From the NCBI GenBank assembly GCA_003281255.1, contig QCCL01000001.1:124001-188000 (forward strand): a stretch of 64,000 nt of DNA. The letters run 5' to 3'. The translations under genes and the position numbers were made by a program. Numbering within the stretch: position 1 is the first letter of the stretch; every line of letters starts with the position of its first letter. Under the pieces are notes generated by a model that worked only from the letters and a program-made list of their open reading frames with translations, did not search any database and had not been told where the DNA came from. Of this stretch, positions 36,761 to 43,551 are shown piece by piece. The stretch is from Prochlorococcus sp. AG-347-L02. GTDB lineage: Bacteria > Cyanobacteriota > Cyanobacteriia > PCC-6307 > Cyanobiaceae.

Positions 36761-36982
36761 ATGGCTTCTGACATCCAAGTTTATTTATCAAAACTGACAT
36801 CTGGTGAAATTGCTCATCCAGGACCTGATTCAACTCCTGAAGAAATAGTTGAAAGTGCTAAAGCAGCTGGTTTCACTTTTACAGTTGAAGATTTAGCAGC
36901 ACACGCTGAAGATGATCTTGACCAAGGTGGCGGCGGAAGTTGTTACTTCAATACTGGTTGTATAAATGTAGTCGGTGGTTAA
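36761..36982 (+). CDS. RiPP precursor peptide 1 (Nif11-like leader, 14-aa core)
   Basis: 73 residues. The leader (1-59) has the acidic Nif11-type pattern (STPEEIVESAKAAGFTFTVE, then DLAAHAEDDLDQ) ending in GGGG. The core after the Gly run is SCYFNTGCINVVGG: two Cys with five residues between, no Trp, and a C-terminal Gly-Gly like a ubiquitin-like carrier. Cutting after the second, third or last Gly of the run is possible by the C39 protease. It lies opposite the tolC-to-ycaO operon. 146 internal bases are identical to precursor 2. Confidence 0.88.
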   Translation: MASDIQVYLSKLTSGEIAHPGPDSTPEEIVESAKAAGFTFTVEDLAAHAEDDLDQGGGGSCYFNTGCINVVGG

Positions 36983-37020
36983 AAACATCATTATAAAATA
37001 TTATAAATAAAAATAAATTC

Positions 37021-37078
37021 AGGGTAAATTTTATTGTTCGATATTAAATTTTTAAAAATTTAAATTTCGATTTACCCT
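37021..37078 (+). terminator. Stem-loop between the two precursor genes
   Basis: AGGGTAAAT (37021-37029) pairs perfectly with ATTTACCCT (37070-37078), enclosing an AT-rich inner hairpin. No strong T-tract follows directly (CTCTTTAATAAAATTTTC), so it may be a partial terminator, an RNA-stabilising or processing element, or part of the precursor 2 leader. Confidence 0.45.
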
Positions 37079-37095
37079 CTTTAATAAAATTTTCT

Positions 37096-37317
37096 ATGGC
37101 TTCCGACATTCAAGTTTATTTATCAAAACTGACATCTGGTGAAATTGCTCATCCAGGACCTGATTCAACTCCTGAAGAAATAGTTGAAAGTGCTAAAGCA
37201 GCTGGTTTCACTTTTACAGTTGAAGATTTAGCAGCACACGCTGAAGATGATCTTGAACAAGGGGGTGGCGGAAGTTGTTACTTCAATACCGGTTGTATTA
37301 ATATTGAAGGTGGTTAA
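37096..37317 (+). CDS. RiPP precursor peptide 2 (Nif11-like leader, 14-aa core)
   Basis: 73 residues, differing from precursor 1 only at residue 54 (Glu for Asp) and in the core, which reads SCYFNTGCINIEGG. So the two products would differ at two positions near the C-terminus (VV versus IE before Gly-Gly). DNA differences are confined to the first 15 and last about 60 bases. This suggests a recent duplication or gene conversion with change kept in the core. It shares strand and probably mRNA with precursor 1. Confidence 0.88.
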   Translation: MASDIQVYLSKLTSGEIAHPGPDSTPEEIVESAKAAGFTFTVEDLAAHAEDDLEQGGGGSCYFNTGCINIEGG

Positions 37318-37556
37318 GAAATAAAAAAATTAATTATTTATATATTTATTTTTTAAAATTAATTTATCCTCTTAAGTGAATATTTATTTAACTTGTTTTA
37401 ATTTTGATCTATAAAAGATTAGTTTTTTAATTTTACTACAATCCTAAAATGATAAAACCAAACTTAATTTATGTGGAGATCTTAAATCAATTATATGGGC
37501 AATGTTTTGAATGAATAATTCAAAATTATTTTACTATTTTCTTTACAGGATTTTTA

Positions 37557-37829
37557 ATGCCTAAAATTAATATACCTTCTTATTTACAATCTAAACTTGA
37601 TAAAAATACAGAGATATTTTTCAAGGAGGGTTACATTTATGAATTATTGCAATTACTGATAGAGATAAATCCAGAATTGAATGATATTTTATTAGATAAA
37701 CAAAAAAAACTTAGAAAATTTGTCAAAATTTTTATTAACGGGAAAGATATAAGATTTATTGATAATGAAAAGTCATTTGTTAACGATAAGGATCAAGTAA
37801 CAATAATTACAGCAGTAGCTGGAGGTTAA
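37557..37829 (+). CDS. CysO/MoaD/ThiS-like sulfur carrier protein
   Basis: 90 residues. Beta-grasp sulfur carrier: KLRKFVKIFINGKDIRFI in the middle and the C-terminal TIITAVAGG tail whose last Gly would carry the thiocarboxylate. The VAGG end and the FVxIFxNxxDIRF block are closest to the CysO group, which is charged by a MoeZ-type E1. It is convergent with exactly such an E1-rhodanese gene 16 nt away, so they are likely partners feeding sulfur to YcaO-TfuA. Confidence 0.85.
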   Translation: MPKINIPSYLQSKLDKNTEIFFKEGYIYELLQLLIEINPELNDILLDKQKKLRKFVKIFINGKDIRFIDNEKSFVNDKDQVTIITAVAGG

Positions 37830-37845
37830 ATATTTTAATTTAATA

Positions 37846-38988
37846 TTAAATATGCAGTTTATTCCAAGCGTCCATTCCCCCTTCTAACATTTTGCATTTA
37901 ATATTTTTTTCTTTTAAATGATTAAGAGCTTTTAATGATCTTATTCCAGATTTACAATATAAAACAATATCGATATCAGATTTATATTTATCTTTGAGTA
38001 AATCTATTTGTGAATTATCAAGAATATTTTCTAATGGAATTGAAACGGAATTTTTAATAAAATCTATAGACCTTTCGGTTTCTGTTCTAACGTCGATTAA
38101 TAATAATTTTTCAGCAGTTTTTTCTAAATAAGCTTTGATTTCCTTACATGTTATTTGATCATATTGATTTGGATTTATTGCCTTAATTCCGCAAAAATTT
38201 TGATAATTAATAAGCCTTTTAATCTCAATAGGGGGGTTTGATTTTTCTAATTTTAATTCCCTAAATTTCATTGATAGAGCATTAAAAATTAATAACCTTT
38301 TATCTAAAGTTTCACCTATATTGGTTATTATTTTAATTGTTTCCGTTGCTTGAATTAAACCTATTATTCCTGGAAGTATTCCTATAACCCCTCCCTCTGC
38401 ACATGTAGGCACTATCCCATTTGGAGGAGGTTCAGGAATTAAATCTCTATAATTCGGAGAATCTGCGTTTTTATTAAATACGCTAACTTGGCCTTCAAAT
38501 TTGAATATTGCACCATAAATAAGTGGTTTATCAAGAATAACGCATGCATCATTAACTAAATATTTCGCTGGAAAATTATCGCTTCCATCACAAACATAAT
38601 CAAAATCTTCAATAATTTTTAATGCATTTTCTGAGCTTAGAGTTTCATTAAATATCTTTACTTTGCAGTTAGGATTGATTTCGGAAATTCTATCTTTTGC
38701 GGAAATTGTTTTTAATTCTCCTATTGAAGAAGAATTATGAATAACTTGTCTATGTAGATTAGATAATTCAACAATATCATTATCTATTATTCCAATTTTT
38801 CCAACTCCTGCTGATGCTAAATATAAAATAATTGAAGAGCCCAAACCCCCTGCTCCAACGCATAAAACAGAAGCTGATTTTAAAAGCTTCTGAGATTCTA
38901 TTCCAAATTCAGGAAGAGTAATTTGTCTAGAATATCTTACTAATTCATCTTTAGAAAAAGATATTTCATTTTTAAAATTTTCATTCAT
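37846..38988 (-). CDS. MoeZ-like E1 adenylyltransferase with C-terminal rhodanese domain
   Basis: 380 residues. ThiF/MoeB fold with the nucleotide loop GAGGLGS (45-51), adenylation Arg in NLHRQVIH and the conserved Cys196 (PTCAEGGVIG). Residues about 275-380 form a rhodanese domain with active-site loop YCKSGIRS (Cys345). It lacks the paired CxxC zinc motifs of classical MoeB, as MoeZ does. Role: adenylate a Gly-Gly C-terminus and pass on persulfide sulfur. The substrate is likely the neighbouring carrier; the precursor cores also end in Gly-Gly. Confidence 0.88.
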   Translation of the reverse strand: MNENFKNEISFSKDELVRYSRQITLPEFGIESQKLLKSASVLCVGAGGLGSSIILYLASAGVGKIGIIDNDIVELSNLHRQVIHNSSSIGELKTISAKDRISEINPNCKVKIFNETLSSENALKIIEDFDYVCDGSDNFPAKYLVNDACVILDKPLIYGAIFKFEGQVSVFNKNADSPNYRDLIPEPPPNGIVPTCAEGGVIGILPGIIGLIQATETIKIITNIGETLDKRLLIFNALSMKFRELKLEKSNPPIEIKRLINYQNFCGIKAINPNQYDQITCKEIKAYLEKTAEKLLLIDVRTETERSIDFIKNSVSIPLENILDNSQIDLLKDKYKSDIDIVLYCKSGIRSLKALNHLKEKNIKCKMLEGGMDAWNKLHI

Positions 38989-39060
38989 TTTGTTGTTCTA
39001 ATGTGATTTTTTTATTATAACTTTTGAGTTATATTTAAAATATCTTCTCAAGCATTAATA

Positions 39061-39948
39061 TTGGAATTAAATAATATTTATAATGGTGAAATATTTAATA
39101 CTGAACAAAAAATTCTTTCAATAAGCGCGTGTGATAATAATGTTTACCATATAAAAAAACCCTTAAAAAAAGAATTTATTGCTTATTTAAGAAGTTTAAT
39201 TCCAGAGATTGTTCCCATTAGTTGTAGACCTGGGAAAGGCTATCGTCTAAAAAATAGTGAAGTTGAAATTCCTAATTCAATGAGTTCTTTTCTTATACCT
39301 GGAGAATATGTAGGAATAGAAGCTTCTTCAATTGATACCAGATTATTAAATTATTTGTTTTCAATTATAGAGAAAAAATTTAATTTAAAAAAATCTTATC
39401 TTTTAAGCTCAAGATTCCAGTTTAATATATTTCCTTTAAATGCTAGCTATAACGCCTTGAGCTTGATCCCACATGTTGATCTTGTAAGTAAAAAAAATAA
39501 TTATGTACCAATAGCCTTAAATATAAATTTAAATATGATTGAAAATATGAAAACTGCTTTTTTTGAAAATAATATAATTAAATCTAAATTTTTTAATAAA
39601 AAATTAATTGATGAGAATAAATTAACTGGTGATTTTTTTAAGGATTTCGATAGTCAGTCTATTTTGCAAATAAATAATACTTTTACATTTAGTGATGAGA
39701 TAAAACTAAAGTATTGGCATAAATACCAAGAATTAAATTTAGAACCTGGGGATATTTCGATTTATTTAGGTAATTATTTCCATGCTCCTGTATTAAATAA
39801 AAATTCAAATCTTCCTAATAAATTTAGAGTTTCTTTAGCTGGATTTTTTATTTATGCAGATGATACTACAGCAATGTTTATGCAAATGCGGAAGTCCAGA
39901 ACTGAAATAGTTCATGGGAGTTTAAATGGTTATAGGCTTAAACCTTAA
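39061..39948 (+). CDS. Putative 2OG-Fe(II) oxygenase of the RiPP cluster
   Basis: 295 residues, TTG start. A double-stranded beta-helix metal site can be read: His138-x-Asp140 (LIPHVDL), distal His241 (GNYFHAPV) and Arg256 (KFRVSLAGFF) for 2-oxoglutarate. LEPGDISIYLG before the distal His is typical. The family is not recognised beyond this. It lies between the E1 and radical SAM genes on the opposite strand and overlaps the radical SAM gene end by 27 nt, so it belongs to the cluster by position. Likely role: hydroxylation or desaturation of the peptide (inferred). Confidence 0.55.
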   Translation: MELNNIYNGEIFNTEQKILSISACDNNVYHIKKPLKKEFIAYLRSLIPEIVPISCRPGKGYRLKNSEVEIPNSMSSFLIPGEYVGIEASSIDTRLLNYLFSIIEKKFNLKKSYLLSSRFQFNIFPLNASYNALSLIPHVDLVSKKNNYVPIALNINLNMIENMKTAFFENNIIKSKFFNKKLIDENKLTGDFFKDFDSQSILQINNTFTFSDEIKLKYWHKYQELNLEPGDISIYLGNYFHAPVLNKNSNLPNKFRVSLAGFFIYADDTTAMFMQMRKSRTEIVHGSLNGYRLKP

Positions 39949-41346
39949 ATCATCTATTTTAGTTTTGGACTTATCATTATCCCAATCATGAGGTTTTACC
40001 AACCCGTCTAAAATAGCTTTTTGAAAAATATATTCATTTGTAAAGTATTTTGAAGGAGGGCATTTAAATTCCTCGTTTTTATAGCTGTTTGAAATGTAAT
40101 TAAAACGGCAAGATCCTCTGCATGATCCTAGTAATTTGCAACCACTACAATTGGGATGATCAAAAGCTGACCATGAGTTCCATTTTTTAAAAGTTCTAGA
40201 TTCCATCGAATCTTTTATATTTTCAATTCTGCCAAATGACTCGTCTGGATTTGCAATTGGAATATAACATTTAAATAGACTTCCATCTGGTCTTATTGCA
40301 AAACTTTGTTTTCTGCTAGCTATACATTCTCCTTGATTACTGGGTAATTCTATTGCGATTGAACCTCCAAGTTCCCTTACATAATTTCCCATATCAAATT
40401 GAATCTTTGCAAATTCATGATGACTTAATAAAGTTGAATCTACATTTTCTTGATTCTCAAGCATATTTAACTTTGGGTCATAAACATGTGCAAAATAAAT
40501 TGAAAAATATTTGGAATTTAATATTGTTTTTTTATGTAAATCTTCAATTAGATTCTTGAGATTTTTATGATTTCTTTTATCTGTATTTACCCTAATAACA
40601 ATATTCATTCTTGAAGTTAAAGAAGATTTAATATTATTCATAATTTTTTCATAAGTACCTTTACCTTCAACAACATATCTAGAAGCATCATGAGAAATTT
40701 TATCGCCATCAATACTTATCTGACTTATTAATACTCCTGCTTCATAAAGATCTTTAGATAACTGTCCATTTAAAAAATAACCATTCGTGACCATAATAGA
40801 GTTATAGCCAATGTTATTTTTACTACAAATATTTTTTAGAAAAGTAGAAGATTTAATGATTTCTTTTGATCTTAATAATGGCTCCCCACCATACCATGTT
40901 ATTTCAAGTTCTTTAGGTAATGGATCAAGATTTAAGATATATTCTGATATCTTCTCCATTAATTTTTCATCTACATAGCCAGTGGATTTCTCTAAACCTT
41001 GATTACAATATTTGCACCCAAAATTACAACCTTCAGTCATCATTATAGTTAACATTACCTTCTCATTATTTTGTTTGATCTCAAAATCTGAATTTTTCAA
41101 ATTTTTGAGTTGTCCTTTTGCTGAAGCTGTAATTGCTTTAATTTTTGAAAGTTTTAAAAAAAAATCAAAAGGTATTTCAGATTCGATTTTATTAGAAGAT
41201 TTTAACTCTTTTAGCTTTTCAAATTGATTGACATTTAATAACAAAGTTTTTTGAGAAAGTGTATTGTGAATTAGGCCCTTATTACTTCTTAGAGGAATAA
41301 AAATATTTAAATTAGATAGTTCCATATTAAAAGAATATAGAATCAT
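39922..41346 (-). CDS. Radical SAM/SPASM peptide-modifying enzyme
   Basis: 474 residues. Radical SAM cluster motif Cys107-x3-Cys111-x2-Cys114 (EGCNFGCKYCNQG), a GGEPLL motif, and an upstream about 90-residue region that may recognise the leader. The C-terminal SPASM domain has many Cys (GECIASRK, LFKCYIP, NCSGC, CRGSC, FKCPPS) for extra Fe-S clusters. SPASM enzymes commonly form thioether, C-C or C-O crosslinks in RiPPs. With a C-x5-C core, a thioether crosslink is one option. Start is ATG 41346 or the inner ATG 41325. Confidence 0.88.
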   Translation of the reverse strand: MILYSFNMELSNLNIFIPLRSNKGLIHNTLSQKTLLLNVNQFEKLKELKSSNKIESEIPFDFFLKLSKIKAITASAKGQLKNLKNSDFEIKQNNEKVMLTIMMTEGCNFGCKYCNQGLEKSTGYVDEKLMEKISEYILNLDPLPKELEITWYGGEPLLRSKEIIKSSTFLKNICSKNNIGYNSIMVTNGYFLNGQLSKDLYEAGVLISQISIDGDKISHDASRYVVEGKGTYEKIMNNIKSSLTSRMNIVIRVNTDKRNHKNLKNLIEDLHKKTILNSKYFSIYFAHVYDPKLNMLENQENVDSTLLSHHEFAKIQFDMGNYVRELGGSIAIELPSNQGECIASRKQSFAIRPDGSLFKCYIPIANPDESFGRIENIKDSMESRTFKKWNSWSAFDHPNCSGCKLLGSCRGSCRFNYISNSYKNEEFKCPPSKYFTNEYIFQKAILDGLVKPHDWDNDKSKTKIDDLRFKPITI

Positions 41347-41425
41347 CCTAGCAAAAATTTAATTTTTGGATATCTAAGTTATAAATAAGAAATTAATAAT
41401 TTTAAGAAAGTAAAAAGATAGATTT

Positions 41426-42175
41426 TTATAAACATTCTTTTTTCAAAATTGTAATACTTCCCTGTCTATTTTTATGAGGTTCAACTATATCGAAAATAAT
41501 TGTATTTTCGTTAATTTTTTCACGAATAATTTTATGATTTAAATTTGGTTTGCCATTTGAATAAGTAAAATGAAACAGAATATAATTCGAACAATAATTC
41601 CAATATTCTCTAATAAAATTTTCGTATTCTATTGGCCCCCCGCAGTCAAACCAAACAAAATCAAAAAAACCATATTTTTTGAATAGACACCTTCCATTAC
41701 CTTCAAAACTACCTTCAATAAACTCTGTATAATTTGAGTCTATTATTTCTCTCATGCCTTTGTTTTGAATTAATTTGCCTAAAGTTTGATTATCCAGAAT
41801 AATTAATTTTGGATCATAGGAATAATTTTTAAAATAATTTTCTTTAAGGTTTCCATCATCAAAAACCCTCTTATTATTAACTAAACCTTCTAATAAAAAA
41901 GGAGTTGAATAACCTGCTCCGATTTCCAGAATTCTATTAGGCCTTAACATCATTATTAGAGATCTTAAAAAACCACCAACATTTTCGGTGCCCATACCAG
42001 GTCTAAAAAAGTTTGAATATTCAATAGGACTTGGTTCTTTGAATAATACTTTTCTATCTTGTAAATGATCTGATATTTTTAAATTGTTGATTGATTTTAA
42101 ATCTAAAAATTCTAAAGATTTATCATCTCCTTGATTTCTCTTTATGTTTTTATTTATATCTTTATTATTTCCCAT
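41426..42175 (-). CDS. Class I SAM-dependent methyltransferase (RiPP cluster)
   Basis: 249 residues. SAM-binding motif ILEIGAGYSTPFLLEG, an acidic residue after a following beta strand (KLIILDNQ), and FFDFVWFDCGGP. It lies 79 nt upstream of the radical SAM gene on the same strand, inside att-like site 5. It could methylate the peptide, but no peptide-specific feature is visible, so membership is by position. Confidence 0.75.
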   Translation of the reverse strand: MGNNKDINKNIKRNQGDDKSLEFLDLKSINNLKISDHLQDRKVLFKEPSPIEYSNFFRPGMGTENVGGFLRSLIMMLRPNRILEIGAGYSTPFLLEGLVNNKRVFDDGNLKENYFKNYSYDPKLIILDNQTLGKLIQNKGMREIIDSNYTEFIEGSFEGNGRCLFKKYGFFDFVWFDCGGPIEYENFIREYWNYCSNYILFHFTYSNGKPNLNHKIIREKINENTIIFDIVEPHKNRQGSITILKKECL

Positions 42176-42689
42176 TTTTAAAATTTTTATTTCTAAAATT
42201 CAAATATCTCTATTAAGATGGTTAACTTTAATATATTTATAATTTAGCATTCAACTTTAGGATAATTTTAAAACTTCAAAAAAAGTAAATTAGCTTTTAA
42301 AGCATCTTTTGCTAATTAGATTAACTTAAGTAGTTTCATTTTTTAAAAACACTTTTATAGATATCGCAAGATAAAAAACATCTAGTGAAACTTATTTATG
42401 AAGGTTATGCAGAATAAATAAATTTTTTACTGGCCCCTTTTGGCCCCCTTGTCTTGATAGGGTGTAATAGTTATCAATTATGTCTTAGAAAGAATGTAGT
42501 TATATTTATTAATCTGAGAGAGTATATTTTTTTTCTTTTTAAATTCTTTGCTAGTTTTCAAGACTATATCATATTCAGGCATAGCATGGGATTTAGTATA
42601 CTTTAAGGAGCAGTTGTAACCGAAATGTAACCACTTTTTTTCGTTTTGTTTTTTTAATTGATATACATATATTTATAATATTTAGGTTT
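42176..42689. other. Gene-free stretch holding att-like site 5 and the cassette 4 promoter
   Basis: 514 bases without a credible ORF. The first about 250 bases are plain AT-rich. The rest contains the site at 42430-42632, a T-rich tract shared with 15736-15757, and TATATTTATAATATT upstream of the peptide gene as a likely promoter. Confidence 0.5.
42430..42632. repeat. Att-like site 5 (right border of the RiPP-bearing segment)
   Basis: Left arm CTGGCCCCTTTTGGCCCCC (42430-42448). Core GCTAGTTTTCAAGACTATAT at 42550-42569 (121 bp from the arm). Right arm GTAACCGAAATGTAACC (42616-42632), 65 bp past the core and identical to the arm at 15719. TGTCTTGAT...TATCAAT..TGTCTTA between arm and core matches site 2. 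The site pairs with site 4 (same geometry) around the RiPP segment, and with site 1 through the shared right arm and the peptide cassette that follows. Confidence 0.65.
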
Positions 42690-42845
42690 ATGCGTTCACT
42701 TCTTTTATTACCTTTGTTATTAGTTTTAGTGTCTCCAGCTATTGCTCATAATGAAGCCAATACTAAATGCACCTCACCTCAAGTAAAAGATTGTTTTTTG
42801 GGTAGTTGTACTTGTATTACCCCGATTTTTAGTGATGATAATTAG
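42690..42845 (+). CDS. Small secreted Cys-rich peptide, copy 4
   Basis: 51 residues. Signal MRSLLLLPLLLVLVSPAIA; the first about 100 bases are almost identical to copy 2 at 16090. Mature peptide starts HNEANTKC and has Cys pattern C-x7-C-x4-C-x-C, then an acidic tail. The stop is followed by TTGACAGTCGAT and a GGGGCAATAAGCTCC stem as in the tandem cassettes 26 kb away. So the cassette is mobile within the island system. Confidence 0.7.
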   Translation: MRSLLLLPLLLVLVSPAIAHNEANTKCTSPQVKDCFLGSCTCITPIFSDDN

Positions 42846-42926
42846 TTTACTTGACAGTCGATCCAAGATAAGGGGCAATAAGCTCCTGCTTTTATGAATA
42901 TACTCATCATTTCAATTTTTAGCTGA

Positions 42927-43149
42927 ACATTTGAAGAACTCAAAACCAAAGTTTCTGGATTTATAACAGCAACTGGGTTTCAGAAAATGAGTCCGTAAAA
43001 GCTAGCGAGTATAAATCTCATTTACTCATAAACGTCTTAGATATTGAAGCACTTGAAGCTGAAATGACTTCAGATGCAGCTAAAGACTGGGAAAAAAATA
43101 ATTCAAGGTTACCGTCGATGCAATTGAGATTATTGAAAAATTAATTTAA
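42927..43149 (+). pseudogene. Frameshifted remnant of a small protein gene
   Basis: Three frames must be joined to read one protein: TFEELKTKVSGF (from 42927), then WVSENESVKASEYKSHLLIN and VLDIEALEAEMTSDAAKDWE, then VDAIEIIEKLI and a TAA at 43147. No single frame covers it. It looks like a decayed gene for an about 90-residue protein of a type common in picocyanobacterial islands; family not named with confidence. Confidence 0.5.
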
Positions 43150-43164
43150 CTCTTACTAATCCCG

Positions 43165-43314
43165 CTATCCGAAGTTCACATTTTGTTGAAATAAACCAAA
43201 TAAGTTATTCCCAACTATGGCGGCGATTATTAAAACGAAGGCAACTATGGCGAAAAGAGCACTAACATCTTTTATATCATAAGGTGCTTTAAATAAAGGT
43301 TTTTGATCTGCCAT
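43165..43314 (-). CDS. Small single-span membrane protein, 49 aa
   Basis: ATG at 43314 to TAG at 43165. N-terminus MADQKPLFKAPYDIKDVS, then one span (ALFAIVAFVLIIAAIVG) and a short polar tail. Composition and a clean start context support coding. It may be a small photosynthetic membrane protein given the neighbours, but nothing specific identifies it. Confidence 0.6.
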   Translation of the reverse strand: MADQKPLFKAPYDIKDVSALFAIVAFVLIIAAIVGNNLFGLFQQNVNFG

Positions 43315-43406
43315 GGTTATCTAATATATAAATGCAATTGAATCATATTATTTTAATGCTTGTGAGAAGTATTAAGTTATTCTTTAGTCTATGAATGGAC
43401 AATAAA

Positions 43407-43427
43407 AAAGCCACTAAAAGTGGCTTT
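43407..43427 (-). terminator. Terminator of the DUF4278 gene
   Basis: AAAGCCAC-TAAAA-GTGGCTTT, a perfect 8-bp stem. Read on the minus strand it is followed by a T run, 23 bases after the DUF4278 stop codon. Confidence 0.8.
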
Positions 43428-43449
43428 ATCTATTTAATGGTTAAATAAA

Positions 43450-43551
43450 CTAGCTTGTGTAAGCTTTCCCTCTATAAGTTAGTTCATTGTGCTGCTTTTT
43501 AGCTGCTTCTTTGTTCTGGACGTACTTTTGTCCTCTGTAAATTAGAGTCAT
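43450..43551 (-). CDS. DUF4278 small protein, 33 aa
   Basis: ATG 43551 to TAG 43450. MTLIYRGQKYVQNKEAAKKQ is the typical DUF4278 start (LxYRGxxY), and a second YRG copy closes the peptide (TYRGKAYTS). Tiny soluble protein of unknown function, common and often highly expressed in picocyanobacteria. It has a long GC-richer leader upstream and a strong terminator downstream. Confidence 0.75.
   Translation of the reverse strand: MTLIYRGQKYVQNKEAAKKQHNELTYRGKAYTS

Noticed and set aside
27012..42175. Prochlorosin-type lanthipeptide cluster
   Set aside because: There is no LanM or LanB/LanC gene; the modification enzymes are YcaO-TfuA, SPASM and others, and the cores lack the Ser/Thr-rich, multi-Cys layout of prochlorosins.
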